Virus record (IMG/VR): IMGVR_UViG_3300037847_004163
Coordinates: 1 to 27,275 of that record
DNA from: a virus
DNA length: 27,275 nt
Reading direction: 5' to 3' (one strand)
Within the stretch, counting starts at the first letter, position 1. The number at the start of each line of letters is the position of its first letter. The notes below the pieces were generated by a model, which was not told the origin of the DNA, searched no databases, and saw only the letters and a list, made by a program, of their open reading frames with translations. The translations under genes were made by a program, and so were the position numbers. Positions 1 to 9,197 of this stretch are shown piece by piece.

Positions 1-992
1 TCGAACACTGGGAGAATGAAGTTGAAGGTTTAAAAGGAGATCAAGACGGTTTAAATGAATTTTATAGACAATTTCCGAGGACTGAAGAACATGCTTTCAG
101 AGATGAAACTCGCAATAGCATATTTAATCTTGCTAAGATTTACGAACAGATTGACTACAATGAAGAAAGTAGATACAGCGCTCTTGTCACTTGTGGCAGC
201 TTTTCGTGGAAAAATGGGGTGCAAGACTCGAAAGTAGAGTTTACACCAAACCCAAATGGTAGATTTAATGTTAGTTGGGTACCAGAAAAACATTTACAAA
301 ATAAAATAATATTTAAAAATGGTATTAAATATCCCGCTAATGATCATATTGGAGCTTTTGGTTGTGATAGTTATGATATATCCGGTACAACAGATGGTAA
401 AGGATCTAAAGGATCTTTACACGGTCTCACAAAATTTAGTATGGAAGATGTTCCTGCTAATATGTTTTTTTTAGAATATATAGCTAGACCGCAAACAGCT
501 GAAATATTTTTTGAAGATATATTAATGGCTTTACACTTTTACGGTATGCCTTTACTTGCAGAAAATAATAAACCAAGATTATTATATTATTTAAAAAGAA
601 GAGGATATAGAGGATATTCAATGAATAGACCTGATAAACTTTGGAATAAACTATCTGTTACAGAAAAAGAAATAGGTGGTATACCAAACTCAAGTGAAGA
701 TATAAGGCAAGCACATGCTGCAGCAATTGAAAGTTATATAAATACCTATGTTGGTTTAAAACACGACGGCGCCTATGGTGATATGTATTTTAATAAAACT
801 TTAAATGATTGGGCAAAGTTTGATATAAATAAAAGAACTAAATTCGATGCTGCGATAAGTTCTGGACTGGCAATAATGGCATGTAATAAAAATAAATATG
901 CCCCAAATGTACAAAGACAATTAAAAAAAGAAGTAAATTTTAGCTTTGCTAAATACAACAATAAAGGAAACATTTCAAAAATAATACAATAA
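1..992 (+). CDS. terL: Terminase large subunit, C-terminal part (5' truncated by the window)
   Basis: The open frame runs from the first complete codon at base 3 with no start, so the N-terminal ATPase is outside the window and about 329 residues are visible. The large terminase packages DNA into the prohead and cuts the concatemer. The visible part fits the RNase H-like nuclease: an acidic motif GCDSYD (Asp codons at 366 and 375) follows a beta-strand-like stretch, then AENNK and a late acidic motif KFDAAISSGLA (Asp codon at 846), a usual arrangement of terminase nuclease catalytic acids. The upstream segment FYRQFPRTEEHAF also resembles the linker between ATPase and nuclease in large terminases. 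A GTG at 219 is internal, because the frame is open and coding-like before it. It ends with TAA directly abutting the portal ATG, as expected for a terL-portal pair. Confidence 0.85.
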   Translation, partial: EHWENEVEGLKGDQDGLNEFYRQFPRTEEHAFRDETRNSIFNLAKIYEQIDYNEESRYSALVTCGSFSWKNGVQDSKVEFTPNPNGRFNVSWVPEKHLQNKIIFKNGIKYPANDHIGAFGCDSYDISGTTDGKGSKGSLHGLTKFSMEDVPANMFFLEYIARPQTAEIFFEDILMALHFYGMPLLAENNKPRLLYYLKRRGYRGYSMNRPDKLWNKLSVTEKEIGGIPNSSEDIRQAHAAAIESYINTYVGLKHDGAYGDMYFNKTLNDWAKFDINKRTKFDAAISSGLAIMACNKNKYAPNVQRQLKKEVNFSFAKYNNKGNISKIIQ

Positions 993-3410
993 ATGAAATA
1001 CGATGTTAAAGGTATTTTTCCAAGTCAAGCATTAAGCGATATTGAGAAAGCAGACCCTAGCTATGGCTTACAAGTTGGTAAAGCTATAGAGTCGGAATGG
1101 TTTAAAAAAGATGCTGGAAATACGCGTTATTTTTCAAATAGAGATAACTTTCATAGATTAAAATTATACGCGAGAGGAGAACAAACTATTCAAAAATATA
1201 AAGATGAATTATCAATTAATGGTGATTTATCATATCTTAACTTAGATTGGAAACCAGTACCTATTATACCTAAGTTTGTTGATATAGTAGTTAATGGTAT
1301 TGGAGAAAGATTATATGATATTAAATGCTATTCTGTTGATCCTGCTAGCACTGAAGAAAGAACTGGATATGTAAAAGATATGCTACTAGAAATGCAAAAT
1401 CAACAAATTCTTAATGCTGTTGAACAACAATTAGGTATAAAAGCTTTTAAAAATGATAAAGAAAAGTTACCAGCTAATAATAAAGAATTAGAATTGCATA
1501 TGCAGCTTGATTATAAACAATCTATAGAAATTGCAGAAGAACAAGCTATAAATAACATATTAGATTTAAATAAATATCATTTATTAAAGAAAAGATTAGA
1601 TTATGATATAGTTGTATTAGGTATAGCTTGTGTAAAAAATACTTTCAATACTTCAGAAGGAATAAAATTAGAATATGTTGATCCTGCTGATATTGTTTAT
1701 TCATATACAGATTCACCGTATTTTGATGATTTATATTATGTAGGAGAAGTTAAAAAAATAAATATTGTTGAATTAAAAAAACAATTTCCACATTTAACTA
1801 ACGAAGATATAAAAGAAATACAAGATACTGGTGCAAATAATTCTAAGCTATATAATTACAGCCAAAAAATTGAAGATAATGATAAAGATTATGTTGATGT
1901 ATTATACTTTGAATATAAAACATTTGAAAATCAAGTTTACAAAATAAAACAAACTGCATCAGGTGCTGAAAAAGCAATTGAAAAAACGGATGAATTTAAT
2001 CCACCTAAAGACGCAAGAGCAAGGTTTGAAAAAGTTCATAGATCAATAGAATGTTTATATGAAGGTGTAAAAATTGTAGGCAGGGATAAATTATTGAAAT
2101 GGAACAAAGCTGTAAATATGACAAGACCCAAGTCAGATATTACAAAAGTTCAAATGAGTTATAATATTGTAGCTCCAAGAATGTATAAAGGTAAAGCTGA
2201 ATCTTTGGTTAGTAGAATGACTACATTTGCTGACATGATTCAAATAACACATTTAAAATTACAACAAGTACTTTCTAGATTAGTTCCAGATGGTGTTTAT
2301 TTAGATGCTGATGGTTTGGCTGAAATTGATTTAGGCAATGGAACAAACTATAACCCACAAGAAGCATTAAATATGTATTTTCAAACTGGTTCTGTTATTG
2401 GTAGATCAATGACACAAGATGGTGATTTTAATGGTGCAGCAAAAATGCCAATACAAGAATTGCGTGCTGGAGGCGGAAACCAAAAAATTGCAAGTTTAAT
2501 TCAATCATACAATTATTATTTACAAATGATGAGAGATGTAACAGGATTAAATGAAGCAAGAGATGGTAGTAAACCTGATTCTAATGCTTTAGTCGGGTTA
2601 CAAAAAATAGCGGCTGCAAATAGTAATACCGCAACAAGGCATGTATTACAAGCCGGTTTATATTTAACATTAAAAACAGCAGAGGCTATTTCTTTAAGAA
2701 TATCAGACGTTTTAGAATTTAGTAGTACTAAAAAATCTTTAATGGAGTCTATAGGTAGATTTAATACTATGGCATTATCTGAAATAGCTGAATTGCATTT
2801 ACATGATTTTGGTATATTTATTGAATTAGCTCCTGATGAAGAACAAAAGCAAATTTTAGAAAACAATATACAAATGGCATTACAACAACAAGCTATAAAT
2901 CTTGAAGATGCTATTGATGTTCGTGAAGTTAAAAATTTAAAATTAGCTAATCAGTTGTTAAAATTAAGAAGAAGACAAAAGTTTGAGCAAGATAGAATGA
3001 TACAACAACAAAATATACAAGCTCAAGCAAATTCAAACGCGCAAGCAAGTCAAGCGGCTGCTGCAGCAGAAATACAAAAACAACAAGGTATTGCAGAAAG
3101 TAAAGTGCAAATTGCACAAGCGCAAAACGGATTAGATGTGCAAAAAATGGAAAAAGAAGCTGCAATCAAAAAAGAATTGATGCAATATGAATTTGAACTA
3201 AACATGCAGCTTAAAGAAAAGGAAATGCAGGTGATTACAAATAGAGAAAACAACAAAGAAGATAGAAAAGATAAAAGAACTAAAATACAGGCATCTCAAC
3301 AGAGTGAACTGATAGACCAGAGAAAAACTGGTAAACCACCAAAAAACTTTGAATCCGCAGGCATGGATAATTTAGGTGGATTTGGTTTAGAACAATTTGA
3401 ACCAAGATAA
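993..3410 (+). CDS. Portal protein (805 aa, long C-terminal coiled coil)
   Basis: This is the likely dodecameric portal at the capsid vertex through which DNA is packaged and ejected. The segment PVPIIPKFVDIVVNGIGER (about residues 86-106) and the later YVDPADIVYSYTDSPYFDD are typical of portal proteins, and the gene lies between terL and the capsid genes. Residues about 640-775 are rich in Gln, Ala, Lys and Glu with heptad-like spacing, suggesting a long helical barrel or coiled coil as in P22-type and crAss-like portals. The C-terminus is a Gly/Phe-rich tail (GGFGLEQFEPR). At 805 residues it is longer than the T7 portal (about 536) and near P22 and crAss-like sizes. The ATG follows the terL TAA without a gap and has no Shine-Dalgarno sequence. 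Confidence 0.8.
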   Translation: MKYDVKGIFPSQALSDIEKADPSYGLQVGKAIESEWFKKDAGNTRYFSNRDNFHRLKLYARGEQTIQKYKDELSINGDLSYLNLDWKPVPIIPKFVDIVVNGIGERLYDIKCYSVDPASTEERTGYVKDMLLEMQNQQILNAVEQQLGIKAFKNDKEKLPANNKELELHMQLDYKQSIEIAEEQAINNILDLNKYHLLKKRLDYDIVVLGIACVKNTFNTSEGIKLEYVDPADIVYSYTDSPYFDDLYYVGEVKKINIVELKKQFPHLTNEDIKEIQDTGANNSKLYNYSQKIEDNDKDYVDVLYFEYKTFENQVYKIKQTASGAEKAIEKTDEFNPPKDARARFEKVHRSIECLYEGVKIVGRDKLLKWNKAVNMTRPKSDITKVQMSYNIVAPRMYKGKAESLVSRMTTFADMIQITHLKLQQVLSRLVPDGVYLDADGLAEIDLGNGTNYNPQEALNMYFQTGSVIGRSMTQDGDFNGAAKMPIQELRAGGGNQKIASLIQSYNYYLQMMRDVTGLNEARDGSKPDSNALVGLQKIAAANSNTATRHVLQAGLYLTLKTAEAISLRISDVLEFSSTKKSLMESIGRFNTMALSEIAELHLHDFGIFIELAPDEEQKQILENNIQMALQQQAINLEDAIDVREVKNLKLANQLLKLRRRQKFEQDRMIQQQNIQAQANSNAQASQAAAAAEIQKQQGIAESKVQIAQAQNGLDVQKMEKEAAIKKELMQYEFELNMQLKEKEMQVITNRENNKEDRKDKRTKIQASQQSELIDQRKTGKPPKNFESAGMDNLGGFGLEQFEPR

Positions 3411-3439
3411 ATTTTTAAATAATTATATAATATTTTATT

Positions 3440-4666
3440 ATGGCAGAAATTAAAGCAAAAGTGTTGGAAGACGAAGTAAAAACTCCAGCCGAAAAAGAAC
3501 AAGAAGTACAGAAAGATTCTCAATATGACAAAGAAACTGATATGTACAAAGTAGATTTAACAAAAATAAATAATCAAAATGCCGTTCAAGAGCAAAGCAC
3601 AGATGACAGCAATGCTGTTGTCGAACAACCCGAAAACAGTAGCGACAGCAAAGAAGTGGCTGAAGAAATACGGGAAACCGAAAAAGAAGAAATAGAACAA
3701 CCTATAGTAGAAGAAATAACAGATGAAACAGATACAACTAACGAGACAGGAGTGGATGGAAGCGTTGAAGCTACCAACTCCCCATCGGAACAAGAAGAAA
3801 TACTACAGGAAAATCAAACACAAGAACAAATAAAACTACCAGAAAATGTTTCAAGCTTAGTAGAATTTATGAATGAAACAGGTGGTAGTATAGAAGATTA
3901 TGTTAGATTAAGCGCTGATTATACAAACGCTGATCAAAAAACATTATTAAGAGAATATTATAAACAAACAAAACCTCATTTAAATGATGATGAGGTATCT
4001 TTTCTTATGGAAGCAGATTTTTCTTGGGACGAAGAAAATGATGAACCAAAAGATATAAAGAAAAAACAAATTGCTTTGAAAGAAGAAGTGGCAAAAGCAA
4101 AAAACTTTTTGACAGGATTAAAAGATCAATATTACAAAGAGGTCAAGTTGGGCTCTAAGTTATTACCTGAACAACAAAAAGCTATTGAGTTTTTTAACCG
4201 CTATTCTGAAGAGCAAAAATCAACCGAAGAGTTATTAGATAGACAAGCAAAGCATTTTAACCAAGAAACTGAAAAAGTTTTTAATACTGAATTTAAAGGT
4301 TTTAATTTCAAAGTTGGGGACAAAAAATTTAGGTTTAACATTAAAGATGCTAATAAGGTAAAAGAAAATCAAGGAGATTTATTAAATGTTTTTAATAAAT
4401 ATGTTAACAAAGATACTAATCTTTTAAGTGACGCTGCTGGTTATCATAAAGCTTTATTTGCTGCTAGCAACGCTGATGAAATAGCAAATCATTTTTATGA
4501 GCAAGGCAAAGCAGATGCCATTAAAGAAACTATGGCAAATGCTAAAAACATAAACATGGATCCACGTAAAAGTGCTGAAGGTTATGTTGATGCAGGCGGA
4601 GTAAAAGTAAGAGCTATTTCGGGCGATAATAAATCTGGGTTAAAATTAAAGTTAAAAAATTATTAA
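3440..4666 (+). CDS. Acidic capsid assembly / scaffolding-like protein
   Basis: The 408-residue protein has no catalytic motif I recognise. Residues about 1-135 are low-complexity and very acidic (Glu, Asp, Gln, Thr, Ser). The rest is charged and probably alpha-helical, with a Lys-rich C-terminus ending in KSGLKLKLKNY. Position between portal and major capsid protein, acidic helical character and a basic C-terminal tail are what is expected of a phage scaffolding protein, where the basic tail binds the capsid protein. This is inference from context and composition; a minor head protein is possible. The start ATG at 3440 lies in an A/T-only leader (3411-3439). Confidence 0.55.
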   Translation: MAEIKAKVLEDEVKTPAEKEQEVQKDSQYDKETDMYKVDLTKINNQNAVQEQSTDDSNAVVEQPENSSDSKEVAEEIRETEKEEIEQPIVEEITDETDTTNETGVDGSVEATNSPSEQEEILQENQTQEQIKLPENVSSLVEFMNETGGSIEDYVRLSADYTNADQKTLLREYYKQTKPHLNDDEVSFLMEADFSWDEENDEPKDIKKKQIALKEEVAKAKNFLTGLKDQYYKEVKLGSKLLPEQQKAIEFFNRYSEEQKSTEELLDRQAKHFNQETEKVFNTEFKGFNFKVGDKKFRFNIKDANKVKENQGDLLNVFNKYVNKDTNLLSDAAGYHKALFAASNADEIANHFYEQGKADAIKETMANAKNINMDPRKSAEGYVDAGGVKVRAISGDNKSGLKLKLKNY

Positions 4667-4685
4667 ACTAAAAAATTAATTTAAA

Positions 4686-6098
4686 ATGGCAGACAACAAT
4701 ACAGTTAATGCTCCTATAGCGGGCAGTCTTGTTACCCCAGCTTATAAAAAAATGACTACTCTTGGTAGTTATTTAGATATTCAAAATGATGGTTGGGCTA
4801 AACAATACTTACCTGAATTATATGAGCAAGAAGTAACTAGATATGGAGACAGATCTATATCTGGATTTATTCAAATGATGGGTGCTGAAATGCCTATGGC
4901 TTCTGATCAAGTAATTTGGTCTGAGCAAGGTAGATTACACCTAGCATATCAAGGGACTGTTGCAACAAGCAGCGGTTTAGTAACAGCAATTAAAAACATT
5001 GATCAACCATCTCAAGCAGAAGTGCACGCAGTAAGAAAAGGCGCTACTGTAGTAGGTGTTGTATCAGGTGTAGTTTTTAAAGCTTATGTTACAGAAGGAA
5101 TTGAGCTATCTGAAACTCAGTTAAAGCTTAAGCCTTACGGTGGTACAAACTTAGATAACCTAGCGGGTATCTCAGATGGAAACGAAACAATTAAATTCTT
5201 CGTTTATGGTTCTGAATTCGGAAAAGGAACAGATCCTATGGGAGAATCTGTTGAGCCACAGTTCAAAACATTCACAAACAATCCTTTAATTATTAAAGAT
5301 CACTTTGAAATCAATGGTTCTGACACAGCTCAGATCGGTTGGATTGAAGTTTCTGGAGAATCTGGAAATAGCGGGTACTTATGGTATCTAAAATCAGAAG
5401 GAGACACTAGAGCAAGATTTAATGATTATATGGAAATGGTAATGATTGAAGCAGAAAAAGCTGCGTCAGACGTAAGTGCTGGTGTACCTGCTGGTTCTGA
5501 AGGTTTATTATCTGCGATAGACAATAGAGGTATCGTAGCAACAAACCAATTCAATGATGCAGGTGATCTTGCTGAATGGGATGAGGTTCTTACTGAATTA
5601 GATAAGCAAGGAGCTATTGAAGAAAACATGCTTTTCTTAGATAGAAGTGCAAATCTAAACTTAGACGACTTATTAGGTACAATTTCTGCAGGATCTGCAG
5701 GTGGTACTGCTTATGGCGTATTTGAAAACTCAGAAGATATGGCTTTAAATCTTGGATTTAGAGGTTTCAGAAGAGGTTCATATGACTTTTATAAAACTGA
5801 CTGGAAATATTTAAACAATCCTTCTACAAGAGGATTAGTTGGTGGATTAAAAGGATTATTAATTCCTGCTGGTACATCTTCAGTATATGATCAAGGATTA
5901 GGTAATGCTGTTAGAAGACCTTTCTTACATGTAAGATATAGAGCTTCTCAGGCTGATGATAGAAAACTAAAAACTTGGGTAACAGGTTCAGTAGGTGGAG
6001 CAACATCTTCTGGCGTTGACAAGATGGAAGTTCACTATTTATCAGAAAGATGTTTAGTAGTTCAAGCTGCAAACAACTTCATTAAATTTGATTCTTAA
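4686..6098 (+). CDS. Major capsid protein (470 aa)
   Basis: It is assigned as the major head subunit from position (portal, scaffold, capsid, then neck genes), length, and sequence character. The N-terminal arm (VTPAYKKMTTLGSYLDI, then YLPELYEQEVTRYGDRSISGF) and a Gly-rich beta-type body resemble capsid proteins of Bacteroidota podovirus-like and crAss-like phages. An HK97 fold is expected from family knowledge but cannot be shown here. Codon choice looks different from its neighbours, with more C-ending codons such as TTC, AAC and ATC, consistent with high expression. The gene is closed by the strongest hairpin in the window. There is no Shine-Dalgarno before ATG 4686; the leader is TTAATTTAAA. 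Confidence 0.75.
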   Translation: MADNNTVNAPIAGSLVTPAYKKMTTLGSYLDIQNDGWAKQYLPELYEQEVTRYGDRSISGFIQMMGAEMPMASDQVIWSEQGRLHLAYQGTVATSSGLVTAIKNIDQPSQAEVHAVRKGATVVGVVSGVVFKAYVTEGIELSETQLKLKPYGGTNLDNLAGISDGNETIKFFVYGSEFGKGTDPMGESVEPQFKTFTNNPLIIKDHFEINGSDTAQIGWIEVSGESGNSGYLWYLKSEGDTRARFNDYMEMVMIEAEKAASDVSAGVPAGSEGLLSAIDNRGIVATNQFNDAGDLAEWDEVLTELDKQGAIEENMLFLDRSANLNLDDLLGTISAGSAGGTAYGVFENSEDMALNLGFRGFRRGSYDFYKTDWKYLNNPSTRGLVGGLKGLLIPAGTSSVYDQGLGNAVRRPFLHVRYRASQADDRKLKTWVTGSVGGATSSGVDKMEVHYLSERCLVVQAANNFIKFDS

Positions 6099-6106
6099 TA
6101 TCAATT

Positions 6107-6153
6107 AAAGGTACGGGTGCTTCGGCACCCAATGCCTTTATTTTTAATTTTTT
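6107..6153 (+). terminator. Rho-independent terminator after the major capsid gene
   Basis: A perfect 6-bp G+C-rich stem (GGGTGC at 6115-6120, GCACCC at 6125-6130) closes a TTCG tetraloop. It is extended by an outer AAAGG/CCTTT pairing (6107-6111 with 6135-6139) across a small internal loop and followed by ATTTTTAATTTTTT. This is the clearest factor-independent terminator in the window. It would limit read-through from the highly expressed capsid gene into the tail genes. Confidence 0.85.
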
Positions 6154-6166
6154 ATTATATTATATC

Positions 6167-6973
6167 ATGGAAAAAACACAAAAACAAAAAGTTGTTGAAC
6201 CAAAAGTTGTTCAACAAGTAGAAAAACCTAAAAAAGTTTCTACACCAAAAATAAATAAACCAGTTTATAAAGATAAACTTTATAACTTAACCATCAATGC
6301 CACTCCTATTGCATTCAAACTAAAAAGTAAAAATATATTATGGTTTGATGAAGAAAAAGGTTACGAAAGAGAATTAAAATATTGTGAAAATCAAAAAACA
6401 ATATTTGTTGATGAAATGGAAGGGCCTCAAAGATTAGCCCATATTACTTTCAGAGATGGCATACTTTATGTACCAAAAGAAAAACAAATATTACAAAAAT
6501 TTCTTGAATATCATCCAGATAATGGAGTAAGATTTAAAGAAGAAGACCCTGCAAAAGAAGCAGAAAATGATTTAGATTATTTAGAATTAGAATTAGATGC
6601 TTTAAATATTGCGATGGATTTAGATATTGAAATGGCAGAAGCTATTTTAAGAGCTGAGGTTGGTTCTAAGGTATCTAAGATGACTTCTAAGGAGCTTAAG
6701 AGAGATTTATTAGTATTTGCTAGAAACAATCCTAATTTGTTCTTAGAATTAGCGCAAGATGATAATCTTAATGTTAGAAATATGGGCATAAAAGCCGTTG
6801 AAAATGGCATTATTAAATTATCTAGTGATCAAAGAACATTTTTGTGGGGATCAAATGATAGAAAGTTAATGACCGTTCCATTTGATGAAAACCCGTATTC
6901 AGCATTAGCTGCGTGGTTTAAAACAGATGAAGGTATTGAAGTTTATCAAAGCGTAGAAAAGAAACTAAAATAA
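6167..6973 (+). CDS. Conserved virion-module protein of unknown function (268 aa)
   Basis: I do not recognise a family. The first 45 residues are Lys/Pro/Val-rich and probably disordered (QKVVEPKVVQQVEKPKKV). A compact beta-type segment follows (about 45-110, with a WFDEEKGYERELKYC stretch), then an acidic linker and a helical C-terminal half with several Asp/Glu-rich helices. It sits alone between two hairpins, the capsid terminator upstream and a 14-bp stem downstream, so it may be a separate transcription unit or be set at a different level from its neighbours. Position between capsid and connector genes suggests a head completion or head decoration protein, but nothing in the sequence proves it. 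Confidence 0.6.
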   Translation: MEKTQKQKVVEPKVVQQVEKPKKVSTPKINKPVYKDKLYNLTINATPIAFKLKSKNILWFDEEKGYERELKYCENQKTIFVDEMEGPQRLAHITFRDGILYVPKEKQILQKFLEYHPDNGVRFKEEDPAKEAENDLDYLELELDALNIAMDLDIEMAEAILRAEVGSKVSKMTSKELKRDLLVFARNNPNLFLELAQDDNLNVRNMGIKAVENGIIKLSSDQRTFLWGSNDRKLMTVPFDENPYSALAAWFKTDEGIEVYQSVEKKLK

Positions 6974-6980
6974 CGTTTAT

Positions 6981-7013
6981 AGTGGTTGAGCCGCTATATG
7001 CGGCTTAATCATT
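6981..7013 (+). terminator. Long intergenic hairpin (14-bp stem, possible terminator or processing site)
   Basis: The arm AGTGGTTGAGCCGC (6981-6994) pairs with GCGGCTTAATCATT (7000-7013) around a TATAT loop; three of the 14 pairs are G-T wobbles. It begins seven bases after the stop of the 268-residue gene. No run of T follows (ATATAAATATAAATT), so it is less convincing as a factor-independent terminator than the one after the capsid gene. It could protect or process the mRNA end, or insulate the neck gene starting at 7029. Confidence 0.6.
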
Positions 7014-7028
7014 ATATAAATATAAATT

Positions 7029-8030
7029 ATGGCTATAAGTGTCGACAAAATATACAAAAGCGTACTTACTATATTAAATAGAGAGCAGAGAGGGCAATTA
7101 GGCCCAGGCCAATTTAATAAATTAGCACAGCAAGCTCAATTAGAGCTTTTAGAAAAAGCTTTTTATGACTATAGCAGATCATTAAACAGAAGGATTAATG
7201 CTGGACAAAATAATGATTACGGCAATATACCTAAAAATTTAAAAGAAAAACTAGATGTATTTTCTAAAGAGGCTGAACTACATATTCCAGTTGGTAAAAA
7301 TGCAGTAAAGCCTGATTTAAATGCAATGACTAAGTCAGCTGCTAGTATTCCAAGCCAAGTTACAGCTGGCACATATTCAAATTTAGCTACTACTTCAAAT
7401 GGTAGCGGCAGTGGATTAACAGTAACCGTAGTTGCTAATACAAATGATTTTGTAAGTGTAACGGTAATAAACGGTGGTAGCGGATATGCAGCAGGTGATG
7501 TAATTACTGTTCCACAAGCTTCTATAACAGGCGCAAACGGAAACTTTACTTTTCCTATTGAAGCCGCAGATTTAAATACTCATGGCTTTACAATATTGCC
7601 AACAGATTTATATAGAATAACAAATATATCAAGATCAAATAGATCAATAAATTTAGAAAAAGTTAGTAAATCTGAATTCACATATGTTAATTCTTCAAAA
7701 TTAACAGCTCCTTCTTCAACATATCCTGTATATTATAGAGATTCAAATGGTATTAAAATTAGCCCTTCAAGTTTAGGAGATGAATATGTTACAATAGATT
7801 ATATAAAAATTCCTGCAGCTCCTTTATGGAATGCTTCTTCTGAAACTGGTCCTCACGGATCTATAGTTATAGATACAGCTACTAGTGTAAATTTTGAATT
7901 ACATCCTTCAGATGAAACAAATTTAATAATTAGAATTCTTTCTTATGTTGGTGTTGTAATTAAAGATGTACTTGTTATTCAAAAAATACAAGAGCAAGAA
8001 CAAACTAATTTTCAAAAAGAAAATATATAA
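7029..8030 (+). CDS. Head-tail connector / ring protein candidate with an inserted beta-domain (333 aa)
   Basis: The N-terminal 80 residues are helical (YKSVLTILNREQRGQLGPGQFNK region), of the kind found in virion proteins of marine podovirus-like phages. Residues about 112-180 form a Gly/Ser/Thr/Val-rich beta module (NGSGSGLTVTVV, VTVINGGSGYAAGDVITV) that resembles small beta domains common in phage fibre and neck proteins. It appears inserted into the core, which resumes at DLNTHGFTILPTDLYRI. The following genes encode a second neck protein and the tail nozzle, so a ring or adaptor role under the portal is likely but inferred. The gene ends four bases before the next ATG, indicating co-translation. 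Confidence 0.5.
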   Translation: MAISVDKIYKSVLTILNREQRGQLGPGQFNKLAQQAQLELLEKAFYDYSRSLNRRINAGQNNDYGNIPKNLKEKLDVFSKEAELHIPVGKNAVKPDLNAMTKSAASIPSQVTAGTYSNLATTSNGSGSGLTVTVVANTNDFVSVTVINGGSGYAAGDVITVPQASITGANGNFTFPIEAADLNTHGFTILPTDLYRITNISRSNRSINLEKVSKSEFTYVNSSKLTAPSSTYPVYYRDSNGIKISPSSLGDEYVTIDYIKIPAAPLWNASSETGPHGSIVIDTATSVNFELHPSDETNLIIRILSYVGVVIKDVLVIQKIQEQEQTNFQKENI

Positions 8031-8033
8031 TAA

Positions 8034-9194
8034 ATGGGACTACTAATTAAAACAGCAGAATCGTACTATAATCAGTCACAGAGCTTTGTAGGGAATGGAA
8101 CTTTAACAGAGTTTACATTAACAGATACATCTTTTCCAACTATACCAACAGCTAAGTCGCAGATAAAAGTAACAATAGACGGTAAAGAAATAGGTGTTGG
8201 AAATTATAATTACCCCAAAGTTGGGACTACAAGTACAATACAATTTACCGGAAATACTGATAATACTGATGTATTAGAATCAGATGGTAGAGTTAAAAAT
8301 CTTTTAAAAGTAATTGTATCAGAATCTATACCTAAAGAAAAATTTGGAAATTATAGATATGTATCATTAAATGATTTAGTTAATAATTATATAGTTGCAT
8401 TTGTAGGCGACGGAAAAATTATAAGTAATGTAAAAAAATCAGAAGTATTATTTCACGCTAAAAGAGGAATACAAGAATTTAGCTACGATATTTCTAGAGT
8501 TGAAAAAATTCAAGAAATTGAAATTGGACCAAGCTTATCAATACCTATGCCTCAGGACTATGTTAACTACGTTCGTATTTCTGCTGTAGATGAATCAGGT
8601 ATAGAACATATAATATATCCTGCGTCTTTAACTTCTAGACCTTCAGAATCTCCTTTACAAGATAATGATTATGATTATGTGTTTGGTGGAGATGGTGCTT
8701 TATTATCTGGTACACCTTTAACAGGACAAAGATTTGATGAGTTTGATGTAAGCAAACTAATTTCAAACAATAAAGATTCAAGTGTAACTTATGACGCTGA
8801 TCGCGATTCTGAAACGGTAATTATGCCAGGTGGTAGATATGGTTTAGATCCAGAGTATGCACAAGAAAATGGACTTTTTGTTATTGATGAGCTAAATGGT
8901 AAGATTAGTTTTTCAAGTAACATGTCTGGAAGAATTATTACACTAAAATATATTTCAGATGGATTAGGAACAGATGATGAAATGCAGGTTCATAAATTTG
9001 CTGAAGATGCAATGTATAAATATATAACTCATGCTATAGCTTCTACAATGCTAACCACACCCGAATATATCATAAATAGGTTTAGAAAAGAAAAACGAGC
9101 TGCTATGAGAAATGCCAAACTAAGATTATCGAATATTAAAATTGGTGAATTAGCTCAAATAATGAGAGGTAAATCTAAACAAATTAAACACTAA
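8034..9194 (+). CDS. Second neck/adaptor candidate (tail tubular A-like role) with fibre-type N-terminal domain (386 aa)
   Basis: Residues about 13-80 (QSQSFVGNGTLTEFTLTD, then an IKVTIDGKEI strand and a GTTSTIQF strand) match the common pattern of small beta domains at the N-termini of phage tail fibres. The next part (LNDLVNNYIVAFVGDGK, SEVLFHAKRGIQEFSYDI, IPMPQDYVNYVRISAV) has the helix-then-beta layout I associate with gatekeeper or adaptor ring proteins (T7 gp11 and P22 gp4 functions). The C-terminus is a basic helix (NRFRKEKRAAMRNAKLRL). Three bases separate the genes on either side, so it is co-translated with them. Family assignment is by pattern and context only. Confidence 0.5.
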   Translation: MGLLIKTAESYYNQSQSFVGNGTLTEFTLTDTSFPTIPTAKSQIKVTIDGKEIGVGNYNYPKVGTTSTIQFTGNTDNTDVLESDGRVKNLLKVIVSESIPKEKFGNYRYVSLNDLVNNYIVAFVGDGKIISNVKKSEVLFHAKRGIQEFSYDISRVEKIQEIEIGPSLSIPMPQDYVNYVRISAVDESGIEHIIYPASLTSRPSESPLQDNDYDYVFGGDGALLSGTPLTGQRFDEFDVSKLISNNKDSSVTYDADRDSETVIMPGGRYGLDPEYAQENGLFVIDELNGKISFSSNMSGRIITLKYISDGLGTDDEMQVHKFAEDAMYKYITHAIASTMLTTPEYIINRFRKEKRAAMRNAKLRLSNIKIGELAQIMRGKSKQIKH

Positions 9195-9197
9195 AAA

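Noticed and set aside
55-237. A 60-codon + strand frame at the left edge.
   Set aside because: It lies in another frame within the terminase coding sequence, which is open from base 3 and has clear terminase content.
2516-3256. Several long - strand frames opposite the portal gene, and similar ones opposite other genes.
   Set aside because: They are antisense shadows of A+T-rich coding genes: Leu/Ser/Phe/Ile-rich, no leaders, no family resemblance. No - strand gene is supported anywhere in the window.
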